Below are positions 15,109-24,961 of a DNA stretch of 64,000 nucleotides, one piece after another. A program made the position numbers and the translations under genes. The number at the start of each line of letters is the position of its first letter. Position 1 is the stretch's first letter. The DNA is from Pseudarthrobacter equi (GTDB taxonomy: Bacteria > Actinomycetota > Actinomycetes > Actinomycetales > Micrococcaceae), in assembly GCF_900105535.1 (NCBI RefSeq), contig NZ_LT629779.1:1054001-1118000 (forward strand), read 5' to 3'. The notes under the pieces are model-generated. The model was not told where the DNA came from. It was given only the letters and a program-made list of their open reading frames with translations, and ran no database searches.

Positions 15109-16041
15109 TCAGGGTTCGCAGTTTCTGGCAAACGCGCGCAGTACGCGATACTTGAACTCCGCCTCGCTGAAGAGATGTTTCCACTCGATACGCAATACGA
15201 TCCAGCCGTCCTCGGTGAGCGCCTTTTCCCGCTGTCTTTCGTTGTAGATCACCTCGTCAGTTGGATGGAAGTCGAAGTACTTGGACTTGCCGTCGAATTC
15301 GAGTGCCACCTTGCGGGCCGGCCATGCGAAGTCCAAGCGATAGGGTCCGTTGGCCGTGTACACCGAAAACTGAAGTTCCGGCGTGGGGAGTTTCAGCCTG
15401 TGGATGAGTTCGCGGGTGAGGCTTTCGCCGGCTGACTCGGAGCGCGGATCCACCAGTTCAAGGGCCGTTCTGAGCGCCACAGCTCCGTTGCGGCCTGCCA
15501 GTGCAGCGCATCTTTCCCGAAGGAGTGGAACGTCTGCACCGAGCCTGGCGGCGTGATCCACCAGAATTACCGCCTGCCTAACGTTGAACATCAGGCAGGA
15601 GTCCACAACTGTCCGTTCCAGCGAGGTGCACGGCAGGCCGTCAACGAGCGAAAGTTCACGTCCGTTAATTGTCCCTGTGTGGGCGGCAACGTCAGATCCG
15701 TGGGAAGTTCCGGAAGGGCGGCCCGGTTGCGTCAGGTGAACTGTGTCATCGACGTTCCAGAGATGGAGCCGGCGTAGGGCGGCGGCTGAGGTGTGGCTAT
15801 AGACAAAACTTCCTGCCGACGTCGTCAGCGTTCCGTGTGAGTGGCCGTAAACGCGTTGACGCAGGTGATCCGGCTCCGTCAAACCGTTCCACCAGTCACC
15901 GCGGGCATAGCAGCCGCGGCGGATCCTGACCAACTGCCCACCGCGCACCAGCGTGGAGATCGCCCGGGCGTTCAATCCCTGTTCCAAAAATTCGGCGGTC
16001 CGCCAGAAATTTACCTGGCCAAAAGCAGGGATCCCATTCAT
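15109..16041 (-). CDS. AbiEi-like N-terminal / DUF559 endonuclease-like protein
   Basis: 310 residues. The N-terminus (ISTLVRGGQLVRIRRGCYAR) resembles the winged-helix domain found in AbiEi-type antitoxin proteins. The C-terminus (about 215-305) has the very-short-patch-repair-like DUF559 fold: RLDFAWPARKVALEFDGKSK, then QREKALTEDGWIVLRIEW, with acidic residues spaced as in PD-(D/E)XK nucleases. Such genes are common solitary elements in Arthrobacter relatives with no established function. No cognate toxin gene is adjacent. Related palindromes on both flanks set it apart from its neighbours. Confidence 0.75.
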   Translation of the reverse strand: MNGIPAFGQVNFWRTAEFLEQGLNARAISTLVRGGQLVRIRRGCYARGDWWNGLTEPDHLRQRVYGHSHGTLTTSAGSFVYSHTSAAALRRLHLWNVDDTVHLTQPGRPSGTSHGSDVAAHTGTINGRELSLVDGLPCTSLERTVVDSCLMFNVRQAVILVDHAARLGADVPLLRERCAALAGRNGAVALRTALELVDPRSESAGESLTRELIHRLKLPTPELQFSVYTANGPYRLDFAWPARKVALEFDGKSKYFDFHPTDEVIYNERQREKALTEDGWIVLRIEWKHLFSEAEFKYRVLRAFARNCEP

Positions 16042-16103
16042 GGTTCAAGCGTTGCCGGAACGCCTCCCGCCGCCCAGCGCTGGACACGGCTATGTGGACA
16101 ATG

Positions 16104-16173
16104 CCGTTTCGACGATCAGCTGCGCCTCCGATGCTGACCCACGTCGAGTGCGCAGGGAACCGTCGAAACGGGT
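16104..16173. repeat. Inverted repeat 5' of the DUF559-type gene, related to the 3' copy
   Basis: CCGTTTCGACG (16104-16114) pairs with CGTCGAAACGG (16161-16171). The 22-bp string beginning GCAGGGAACC at 16152-16173 is identical to 15080-15101, in direct orientation. A second pair, GTCGAGTGC (16143-16151) and GCACTCGAC (16182-16190), overlaps it. Confidence 0.75.
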
Positions 16174-16213
16174 AGACACTGGCACTCGACGGCGGGAGGC
16201 CGCCTCACTGCCC

Positions 16214-17614
<1,401 letters not shown>

Positions 17615-17629
17615 TCAACCAGCGCCCCG

Positions 17630-18355
17630 TCAGCTGACCGGATCCGACTCTGGGTACTGGGCCTGCCGCCACGAATCCCAGGATGACCGGATGGCGTCCA
17701 CCTTCGCGGCGCCCAGATCGTACGTGGAGGCAATCACCATGGACCCGCCGTCGGGCCGCAGGTCCTCGATGACAGGCTGGTCCGTCACCACCAGGAGCCC
17801 CTCGCCGTGCGCGGCGTAGTCGTGGACGGTGAGCCCCACCTGGTGGTTGCTGCGGTACCAGACCTTTCCGGAGATCTCCTCTCCGGTGGCCAGGGTGAGG
17901 CGGTAGTCCTCGCCCGGAGCCGGGACGTCGGTGAGGCCGAGCTTCTCGATCGCGGAGCCGGGGCCGCCCGGAAGCTGCAGGAACAGTGTGTGCCGCGTGC
18001 CATTGGGGTGGCGCTCCAGTGCGAAGCGGAGTTGCTGGAGGAACGTGAGCCACCCCTGGGTGATGTCCTCGTCCCAGGCAGCCCATTCGGAGTTATGGTC
18101 CAGCGCCGCGCGGGTGACGTTGACCCGTGTCCCGCCGGCCACGGGATGCAGCTCGAACGTGTCGCCGCCGTGCACGGTCAGGCTGGTGTGGTCCGGTGCT
18201 TCCTGCACGTTGTCGGCGAAGTAGATTTCCTTGACTTCGGCGTCAAGGTCTTCGGCCTGCCAGCCATGCCACTGGACCACCCGGGACGGTTCACGCAGCA
18301 TGTTCCAGACCTGCGGCGCATCGGCGTTGATCACTACGCTGAGATTGTTCGTCAT
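17630..18355 (-). CDS. SRPBCC (AHSA1/START-like) domain protein, paralogue 1
   Basis: 241 residues with the SRPBCC pattern: VWNMLREPSRVVQWHGW near the N-terminus, a central TRHTLFLQLPGGPG turn and WSAW-like helix (AAWDEDITQGWLTFLQQL) and a C-terminal extension ending DSWRQAQYP. Ligand unknown. It belongs to the same protein type as the gene at 38725, which sits with an HTH regulator. TAGATT (18363-18368 on this strand) ends 7 nt before the ATG, with no Shine-Dalgarno sequence, so the transcript may be leaderless. Confidence 0.8.
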   Translation of the reverse strand: MTNNLSVVINADAPQVWNMLREPSRVVQWHGWQAEDLDAEVKEIYFADNVQEAPDHTSLTVHGGDTFELHPVAGGTRVNVTRAALDHNSEWAAWDEDITQGWLTFLQQLRFALERHPNGTRHTLFLQLPGGPGSAIEKLGLTDVPAPGEDYRLTLATGEEISGKVWYRSNHQVGLTVHDYAAHGEGLLVVTDQPVIEDLRPDGGSMVIASTYDLGAAKVDAIRSSWDSWRQAQYPESDPVS

Positions 18356-18403
18356 AGCCCCGAATCTACAACTCCGTCCGGGGCCCGGGTAGGGCTAATT
18401 TGT

Positions 18404-19465
18404 TCAGGCGCGGACGGCCTCAAGCTCGTTGCCGATCCGGCGCTCCAGCTCGGACATGCCGATGGTCTCCGAGCCGCCGTGCGCCCGCAGGAACAGCAGC
18501 GACTCCAGCCGCAGCAGCCGCCACTCACGCTCGGCGTCGTGGTTGGAGTTGTCGATGGAACGGAAGATTTCCTTGTCGTACAGGTTGGGCTCGTTGAGCG
18601 AGCGCTGCCGTACCTTGGCCGCCATCCGGGCCTTGAACGGATCCGTTTCCTGGCTTTCCGGGGTGCGGATGAGTTTCTCGTACACGGCCGCGCGTTCGTC
18701 CTGGCCGTCCTGCCGGCAGATGTAGCTGGCCAGCGCCAGGGATGCCTCTACGGACGCCCAGCGCCCGGGGTTTCCGTCGTAGGGCAGCACCGTGAGGAGG
18801 TCAGCGATGGACAGCGCGCCCTCCGCGTCCTTCAGCGCGACGAACAGTTCGTGCGCGAGGTCGGTGAGGTCCTTCAGGCAGCTCCCTGACTTGAAGTTCA
18901 CGCCCTTGGACAGGCGGTCCGTCAGCAGCAGGACGCCCACGGCATCCGGGTGCGCTTCAGCAGCGGCTTCCACAACGGATTCGGGGGTGCCGTCCGGGGC
19001 GGGGATCAGCGCCAGTTCCTCTTCGCTGGGCCCGTTGGCTGCGGGTGGAGCCGCCGGAAGGGGAGGTACGACGACGGCGGGCACCTGGGCGTTGGCGGCC
19101 GGCTCACCGCCGGGCTGCTCCTGCCCGGGTTCCGTGCCAGCCGCGGCACCGGCCGAGCGCGTGGCCTCCGGCACCGGGGTGTCCGCCGCTGTGGCAGCCG
19201 GAACGCCGGCGACTGCCAGCGGAAGGTGCGTGACGGCGTCGTGCGCTGCGTCAACGAGGGTGACCGTGCTGCCGGCGGCGATGCGGAGGGTTCCCCCGCC
19301 GGTCAGGCTGGCGAGGACCAGGGCGGGCACGCCAAAGTCATCCCGCTGCAGCTCCAGCTGGTGGATTTCCGCTGTCCGTTCACCGCCGGGCAGGAGGATG
19401 TGGCTGCCGGTGGTCAGTGATCCAGCCTGCTGCTCGCGATATTGCCGGGCCGGTGTTTCGGTCAT
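18404..19465 (-). CDS. Uncharacterised protein with Ala/Pro-rich linker
   Basis: 353 residues, family not recognised. The N-terminal ~75 residues look like a small beta-rich domain (TTGSHILLPGGERTAEIHQL). Residues ~80-150 are a low-complexity Ala/Pro/Glu linker. The C-terminal ~200 residues are predicted helical with repeated acidic/aromatic positions (LLTDRLSKGVNFKSGSCLKD; NLYDKEIFRSIDNSNHDAER). No signal peptide or membrane segment. The ATG at 19465 follows AAGGAC. It lies 87 bp downstream of the NUDIX-like gene in the same direction. Confidence 0.65.
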   Translation of the reverse strand: MTETPARQYREQQAGSLTTGSHILLPGGERTAEIHQLELQRDDFGVPALVLASLTGGGTLRIAAGSTVTLVDAAHDAVTHLPLAVAGVPAATAADTPVPEATRSAGAAAGTEPGQEQPGGEPAANAQVPAVVVPPLPAAPPAANGPSEEELALIPAPDGTPESVVEAAAEAHPDAVGVLLLTDRLSKGVNFKSGSCLKDLTDLAHELFVALKDAEGALSIADLLTVLPYDGNPGRWASVEASLALASYICRQDGQDERAAVYEKLIRTPESQETDPFKARMAAKVRQRSLNEPNLYDKEIFRSIDNSNHDAEREWRLLRLESLLFLRAHGGSETIGMSELERRIGNELEAVRA

Positions 19466-19552
19466 GGGAGTCCTTAAGTTCTCTTGCGGTCCGCCCTACA
19501 GTCTACAAAGGCCGGTGCCTGAAACCGGGGACCCCCACGTCCCGGCGGGATG

Positions 19553-20092
19553 TCAGAAGCCGACGCCCGCGAAAGCCAGTGCCTGGCGGATGAGGCCGCC
19601 GCGGCCGCCGCTGAACTCGAGCTGGACGCCCGGGCTGAGGACTTCGTCAGGGGTCATCCAGGTCAGCTCCAGGGCGTCCTGGCGCGGTTCGCATTCGCCG
19701 GTGACCGGGATGACGTAGGCCAGGGACACGGCGTGTTGCCGCTCATCGGTGAAACCGGTCTGGGACGGTGCCGGGAAGTATTCGGCCACGGTGAAAGGCA
19801 CCGGGCTGATGGGCAGCTGCGGGAACGCCAGGGGGCCCAGGTCCTTTTCCATGTGCCGCAGCAGTGCGGCGCGGATGGTTTCGCGGTAGATCACCCGGCC
19901 GGACACCAGGGACCGGACCATGGTGCCGTCGTCGTCGGCCTGCAGCAGCGTGCCCACTTCGTTGACGTAGCCCAGCGGGTCCAGCCTGACCGGGACCGCT
20001 TCCACATAGACCATGGGCAGCCGGCCCCGCGCCTCAAAGAGGTCTTCTTCGGAGAGCCAGCCGGGATTCGGGTCAGGGGTGCGCACGTTCAT
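19553..20092 (-). CDS. NUDIX-like protein (DUF4916 type)
   Basis: 179 residues resembling the NUDIX hydrolase fold. The region of the Nudix box (GRVIYRETIRAALLRHMEKD, then LG) keeps the RE and some spacing but lacks the consecutive EE of the consensus GX5EX7REUXEEXGU, so hydrolase activity is doubtful. The rest (YVEAVPVRLDPLGYVNEVGT, DALELTWMTPDEVL) matches actinobacterial DUF4916-type proteins as far as I can judge. It starts 9 bp after the stop of the VOC gene, so the two are probably one operon. Confidence 0.65.
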   Translation of the reverse strand: MNVRTPDPNPGWLSEEDLFEARGRLPMVYVEAVPVRLDPLGYVNEVGTLLQADDDGTMVRSLVSGRVIYRETIRAALLRHMEKDLGPLAFPQLPISPVPFTVAEYFPAPSQTGFTDERQHAVSLAYVIPVTGECEPRQDALELTWMTPDEVLSPGVQLEFSGGRGGLIRQALAFAGVGF

Positions 20093-20101
20093 GGTTAAGT
20101 T

Positions 20102-20836
20102 CTACCCCATGGGGCGGCGCTCGGAGATCCACACCGTGGCGGGCACGCTGGCGGCGAACACGGTGGCGTCCGGGTTGGCCACGTGCAGGGTGCTGCCGAA
20201 CGCTTCCTCCGTGACGCTCACCTGGAACCCTGCGGAGGCGAGCCGATCCCGCACCGGTTCCAGTCCGCCGTCGTACTCGAAACCCAGCCCTGAACGGGAC
20301 GGCCCGGAGGCCGGGCGGACCATCAGGACTCCGCCGTTCTTGGCGGTGAAGTCGGCGGTTTCGTCGTCGTCCGGCACGGGCCGCGGGCGGGCGCCCACGT
20401 GGCGCAGCGTCCGGGCGGCGCCGTCGGCGTCCTGGGTGAACCAGACCGCGACGACGGCCAGCGCCTGATCGGCGTCGGCGCACTGGGCGCCGTGCCCGGC
20501 AGGGTCCGCGAGGAAGCTGAAACCGTCCGGCCCGGTAATCCGGCAGGCGTCACCGTGGTCCGCGGTGACCAGTTCTGCGGGGGCGCTGCCGTCCTCCGCC
20601 GCGGACTCATTCGTGCGCCGGGCGAATTCAGCGAGGTCGCCCACTTCCACCGCAAAGGTGGTGGTGCCGTCCATTGGATCTCCCTCGGGGACGCTGTGCA
20701 GGGCCAGCCGCCCGGACGCGGAGTCGAACACGCGGAAGCCGCCGTCCCCTTCGGTCAGGACCAGCCCCAACGCAGTGAGGAACCGTTCCCAGTGGTCGAT
20801 GCGTGAGGTGAAATGCAGGGGGCGGACGCGAAGCAT
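20102..20836 (-). CDS. VOC-superfamily (glyoxalase/bleomycin-resistance-like) protein
   Basis: 244 residues containing two tandem betaalphabetabetabeta modules: an N-terminal module starting VRPLHFTSRIDHWERFLTAL and a C-terminal one with GGVLMVRPA and LEPVRDRLASAGFQVSV ending ANPDATVFAASVPATVW. Metal ligands are not obvious, so the activity is unknown. The ATG at 20836 has AAGGA upstream; the frame continues upstream to 20989, but that stretch overlaps the divergent promoter region. Confidence 0.75.
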   Translation of the reverse strand: MLRVRPLHFTSRIDHWERFLTALGLVLTEGDGGFRVFDSASGRLALHSVPEGDPMDGTTTFAVEVGDLAEFARRTNESAAEDGSAPAELVTADHGDACRITGPDGFSFLADPAGHGAQCADADQALAVVAVWFTQDADGAARTLRHVGARPRPVPDDDETADFTAKNGGVLMVRPASGPSRSGLGFEYDGGLEPVRDRLASAGFQVSVTEEAFGSTLHVANPDATVFAASVPATVWISERRPMG

Positions 20837-20987
20837 TTGGGGGTCCTTAAGCTCGGAATCGGGGCTATACGCCCATGATGGCACAGGGCCGCCGGGGCCG
20901 CGCCGGCGGACGTGGCTGCTGGGCTGGTGCGTTCGCGGGTGTTGTTGCCGGCCTTGTGATGTCGGAGGGCGGGGGCACAATAGGGCC

Positions 20988-21596
20988 ATGGCTGTTGAAC
21001 TCGACGAACTGCTGGTGCCTGATGCCGCTGCCTGGCGCGCCTGGCTGGAGGAGAACCACCGGAGCAGCCCGGGGGTGTGGCTGGTGCTGCATAAGAAGGG
21101 CGGCGCGGTGACGGAACTCGATTATGCCGCGGCGCTGGACGAGGCTCTGTGCTTTGGCTGGATCGACGGACAGGGCAGGAGGCGTGACGACGAAACGTCC
21201 TTCCAGCGCATGACCCGGCGGGGTCCACGGAGCCCCTGGTCCGCACGGAATGTTGGCCACATTGCCCGGCTGGAGGAAGCGGGCAGGATGACCGAGGCCG
21301 GCAGGGAGGCCGTGGAGTCTGCGAAAGCGGATGGCCGCTGGGACAAGGCCTACGGCGGTCAGGCCACGGCTGAAGTTCCCGAGGACCTGGCCGCCGCCAT
21401 TGCCGCGGTTCCGGCAGCGCAGGCGATGTTCGATGTCCTGACCAGGACCAACCGTTTTGCCTTGATCTACCGGACCAACTCGGTGAAGCAGGCGGCCACT
21501 CGGGAGCGGAAGATCGCGGGATTCGTTGAGATGCTGGCCCGCGGCGAGGCACCGTATCCACAGAAGAAGCGTCCCGGGGACGCTCCGCAGCCCTAA
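20988..21596 (+). CDS. YdeI/OmpD-associated family protein
   Basis: 202 residues. Family traits: WRAWLEENHRSSPGVWLVLHKK at the N-terminus, DEALCFGWIDGQ, FQRMTRRGPRSPWSARN, and a C-terminal helical domain ending with basic residues (TRERKIAGFVEMLARGE). The family is loosely linked to stress or bacteriocin protection; its biochemical role is unknown. The ATG at 20988 was chosen because it begins the conserved domain; an ORF continues upstream without the family pattern. Confidence 0.85.
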   Translation: MAVELDELLVPDAAAWRAWLEENHRSSPGVWLVLHKKGGAVTELDYAAALDEALCFGWIDGQGRRRDDETSFQRMTRRGPRSPWSARNVGHIARLEEAGRMTEAGREAVESAKADGRWDKAYGGQATAEVPEDLAAAIAAVPAAQAMFDVLTRTNRFALIYRTNSVKQAATRERKIAGFVEMLARGEAPYPQKKRPGDAPQP

Positions 21597-21721
21597 GCGG
21601 GCCACTGACCCATGTCCCTGGAACCGGTGGTGCCAAAACGTTACACCACTGACGTGCGGCGATGGCTGCGCAGTTGGGTTCCGGGCAGCGGACAGGTAAA
21701 TTTGATGGCTTACTTGCGCTG

Positions 21722-21749
21722 GTGCCGTTCCCCTAACCGGGGACGGCAC
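21722..21749 (+). promoter_or_regulatory. Strong hairpin in the GH32 leader
   Basis: GTGCCGTTCCCC (21722-21733) pairs with GGGGACGGCAC (21739-21749) with one bulged T and a 5-nt loop. It lies 28 bp upstream of the ATG. It may end transcription from the upstream gene or regulate the GH32 gene. Confidence 0.5.
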
Positions 21750-21776
21750 TTGCGCGTTCAGCGACGGATTGAAACC

Positions 21777-23771
21777 ATGCCCCGAACATCACCCCGTACT
21801 GTCCTCCCTGCGCTCGCCACGGCTGTGAAGCGCCGCCCCGTCCTCTGGGCCGCGGTGGCGGTGGCGGCCGTCGTCGTGCTGGTCCTCTCCCTGGTCCTGG
21901 CCGGGCGGGCGCGCACCGGCCCGGAAGCCACGGCCGGGCGGGTGCTGGACGGGGTGGCGGCCGCACAGGAGACGTCGAAGGACCGGTCCGGCGGTTACGC
22001 CTCGCTGTGGCTCAAGGGCAAGGACCGGACGCTGTTCGAGCGCGGGGAAGAAGTCCCGGCGGACGGCGCAGAGGATGTCCGGAGCATCGAGTGCGGAGCG
22101 GGCTGGCTGGCCGGGGCGCGGGTGGAGGGCAGGGCCTACCTGCGGAGCAGTGTGTCGGACACGGTGTCCGCGGATGCCGGCAGTGTCCGGTTGCCGGATT
22201 GCATCAGCGCGGAGGCCCGCGACGCCCTCCTTACGGACTTGGGCAACAGCAGGACTTTCCCCGCTCCCGACGCCGCCGCGCTCGCGGCCCCGGCGAAGGA
22301 TCCCGGCTACCGGCCCGCCTACCACCTCACCCCGGACCAGCGCTGGATGAATGACCCCCAGCGGCCGTTCCTCAAGGACGGGCTCTGGCACTACTACTAC
22401 CTCTACAACGCCGACTACCCGGAAGGGAACGGCACCGAGTGGTTCCACGCCACCAGCACAGACCTGGTGCACTGGAAAAACGAGGGCGTGGCCATCGAAA
22501 AGTTCCGCAACGGACTGGGCGACATTGAGACAGGCTCCGCGGTGGTGGACACGGAGGGGACTGCAGGGTTCGGCAAGGGCGCCGTGATCGCCGTCCTCAC
22601 GCAACAGGATGCCGGCGTGCAGCGCCAGTCGCTGTTCTACTCCACGGACAACGGCTACAGCTTCAAGGGCTACGACGGCAATCCCGTCATGGACAACCCC
22701 GGCGCCGAGCACTGGCGCGACCCCCGGATCGTGTGGGACGACGCGAACAACCGTTGGCTCATGCTGCTCGCCGAGGGCCACAAGATCGGCTTCTACACCT
22801 CGCCGGACCTGAAGAAGTGGACGTACGTTTCCGCGTTCGAGCAGGACGGAATGGGCGTCCTGGAATGCCCGGACTTCTTCCAGATGGACGTGGACGGCGA
22901 CCCCGCCAAGCGCACCTGGGTCCTCGCTGCAGGCGCCAACGGGGCAGGGGAAGGCCGCACTACCGGCCTGGCGTACTGGACCGGCAGCTTTGACGGGGAG
23001 GCCTTCACGCCGGAGGGCGGCCACCAGTGGCTCGACGACGGCGCGGACTTCTACGCCGCCGTCACCTGGGACGATCCCCGCCTGACGGACGGCCAGCGCA
23101 AGGCATCACGGCATGCCATCGGCTGGATGAACAACTGGGCCTATGCCCGGGACCTGCCCACGGACGGCTGGTTCGGTACGGCGTCCGTGGTGCGGGACAT
23201 CCGTTTGGAGTCCGACGGCGGCCAGCCGGCTTTGGTCTCGGCACCCACCCCCGCGCTGCAGTCGCTGGAGGGGGAGGCCAGCGAGGTGCCGGCAGGGAGC
23301 CTGGGCGCCGGGAAAGCACTGCCTCTACCGGAAAGCGACGCGTTCAAAGTGGACGTTGAGCTCGAAAAGCCCGCCAACGGAGCGGGGGAAGCCCGGGTCC
23401 TCCTGCAAAATGCCGGGAAGACCTACGCCACCGTGGGCTACGACTTCAGGGCAGGCAGGGCGTTCGTGGCCCGCGACGGGGATGCTGTCGCCACCGCCGA
23501 TTCCAAGGTGGACGCGGCCTACAGCCAGGTCCGGACCGGAGCCGGCGGTTCAGCGGAGGCTGCGCCGGCAGCGGCGGCCGGCAGTGACACGGTGCGCCTG
23601 ACCGTGTACGTGGACCGGTCCTCGGTAGAGGTTTTCGCGGACGGGGGCCGGCAGACGCTGACGTCCCTGGTGTTCCCGCCGGCCGGTGCAAAAGAGGTCC
23701 GGCTTGCGGCGGACGGCGGTGACGTGACGGTGCGGAAGGGCACCGTCACGCCGCTGGCCTCGATCCGCTAG
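21777..23771 (+). CDS. Membrane-anchored GH32 enzyme (fructan/levan/sucrose hydrolase)
   Basis: 664 residues. A short basic N-terminus and a single membrane helix (about 22-42) anchor it outside the cell. Residues ~50-175 form an extra N-terminal domain of unknown role. The GH32 five-blade propeller follows with all three acidic motifs: WMNDPQ (nucleophile Asp, about 193), WRDPRIVW and ECPDFF (acid/base Glu). A C-terminal beta-sandwich ends RSSVEVFADGGRQTLTSLVFP. WMNDPN is usual; here the Asn is Gln, as in some fructan-active members. It releases fructose from beta-fructans; the exact substrate cannot be told. Its stop overlaps that of the convergent iron transporter ATPase (CTAG at 23768-23771). 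Confidence 0.9.
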   Translation: MPRTSPRTVLPALATAVKRRPVLWAAVAVAAVVVLVLSLVLAGRARTGPEATAGRVLDGVAAAQETSKDRSGGYASLWLKGKDRTLFERGEEVPADGAEDVRSIECGAGWLAGARVEGRAYLRSSVSDTVSADAGSVRLPDCISAEARDALLTDLGNSRTFPAPDAAALAAPAKDPGYRPAYHLTPDQRWMNDPQRPFLKDGLWHYYYLYNADYPEGNGTEWFHATSTDLVHWKNEGVAIEKFRNGLGDIETGSAVVDTEGTAGFGKGAVIAVLTQQDAGVQRQSLFYSTDNGYSFKGYDGNPVMDNPGAEHWRDPRIVWDDANNRWLMLLAEGHKIGFYTSPDLKKWTYVSAFEQDGMGVLECPDFFQMDVDGDPAKRTWVLAAGANGAGEGRTTGLAYWTGSFDGEAFTPEGGHQWLDDGADFYAAVTWDDPRLTDGQRKASRHAIGWMNNWAYARDLPTDGWFGTASVVRDIRLESDGGQPALVSAPTPALQSLEGEASEVPAGSLGAGKALPLPESDAFKVDVELEKPANGAGEARVLLQNAGKTYATVGYDFRAGRAFVARDGDAVATADSKVDAAYSQVRTGAGGSAEAAPAAAAGSDTVRLTVYVDRSSVEVFADGGRQTLTSLVFPPAGAKEVRLAADGGDVTVRKGTVTPLASIR

Positions 23772-24961
23772 GACTTCCCGGGGGCAGCGCCGCCTGCCGC
23801 CGGGCCCTGATCGGCGGGAAACGCCACGCCCTCGCCCACGACGCGGAGGCAAAGTTCCATGCCCGGCCGGGCGATGGAGGCGTTCCAGTGGCGGATGGTG
23901 ATGATTTCCCCGCCGCCGGGATAGCGGTGGTCGGAGCGCCCGGCCAGTTCGGGCGGGACCGCCAGCTTCAGCCGGACGGTGGTTTCCGGGCCGAAGTAGT
24001 CCGTGTCCACCACTACGCCGCGGATGTCGCCGTCCTCGGCGATCCGGATCTGCTCTGGCCGGAGCATGAGCTGGACCGGGCCCTGGGCCGGCGGCCGCCG
24101 GACGGGGATGCCGCCCAGCGAGCAGGTGGCAAGCGATCCCTCCATCCAGGCGTCCAGGATGACGGCGTCCCCCAGGAACTCCGCGGTGGCCCGGTCTGCG
24201 GGGCGGGTGTACACCACGAACGGGTTGCCGATCTGGGCCAGCTTTCCGCCGCGCATGACGGCCACCTGATCCGCGAAGGACAGTGCTTCGGCCTGGTCGT
24301 GCGTGACCAGGATGGTGGTGACCCCGGCCTCGGCGAGGACCTTTGCCACGGCCCGGCGGGTGGCGACGCGAAGCCCGGCGTCGAGCGCGGAAAACGGTTC
24401 GTCGAGGAGCATGAGTTCCGGTTCGCGGGCCAGCGCCCGGGCCAGTGCGACGCGCTGCTGCTGGCCGCCGGAGAGCTGGTGGGGCCGGCGCTTGGCCATC
24501 GCCGGGTCCAGCGACACCATTTCCAGGAGGTCGCTGACGCGGCCCGCCACGGCACGGCGGCCGCCGGACAGTTTTGCGGTGTCCAGTCCAAAAGCGATGT
24601 TCTGCCCCACCGTGAGGTGCGGGAAGAGGGCACCGTCCTGGGCCACGTAGCCGATGTGGCGCTTGTGGGCGGGAACCCAGACGCCGTCGCCGGCCACAGT
24701 GGTGCCGTTCAGGGCGATGCGGCCGGCCAGCGGGTGTTCGAACCCGGCGATGAGCCGCAGCAGCGTGGTCTTGCCGGAACCGGAGGGGCCCACAATGGCG
24801 GTGGTGCCGCCCTTGGACACGGCCAGGTTGACGCCCTTCAGGACCTCCTGCGGGCCGAAGTTCTTGGTGACATCGGTGATCTGCAGGTGCGGGTTGGTGC
24901 TGGCCGCCACCGACGGGGAGACCCGGGGCTCCGGCAACCTCGATGTGGATGGTGCTGTCAC
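23768..24961 (-). CDS. fbpC: Ferric-iron ABC transporter ATPase
   Basis: 397 residues: Walker [11 protein letters not shown]-loop in [13 protein letters not shown], signature LSGGQQQR, Walker B LMLLDEP, H-loop VTHD, and a C-terminal regulatory TOBE-like domain. The GTG at 24961 overlaps the TGA of the permease gene by 4 bp (translational coupling). An open frame runs further upstream, but it overlaps the permease. This is the third gene of an iron-transport operon (binding protein, permease, ATPase). Confidence 0.9.
   Translation of the reverse strand: MTAPSTSRLPEPRVSPSVAASTNPHLQITDVTKNFGPQEVLKGVNLAVSKGGTTAIVGPSGSGKTTLLRLIAGFEHPLAGRIALNGTTVAGDGVWVPAHKRHIGYVAQDGALFPHLTVGQNIAFGLDTAKLSGGRRAVAGRVSDLLEMVSLDPAMAKRRPHQLSGGQQQRVALARALAREPELMLLDEPFSALDAGLRVATRRAVAKVLAEAGVTTILVTHDQAEALSFADQVAVMRGGKLAQIGNPFVVYTRPADRATAEFLGDAVILDAWMEGSLATCSLGGIPVRRPPAQGPVQLMLRPEQIRIAEDGDIRGVVVDTDYFGPETTVRLKLAVPPELAGRSDHRYPGGGEIITIRHWNASIARPGMELCLRVVGEGVAFPADQGPAAGGAAPGKS

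Noticed and set aside
15036..16173. Composite transposon around the DUF559 gene
   Set aside because: No transposase or target-site duplication is visible; only shared palindromes, so it is listed as a repeat-framed gene instead.
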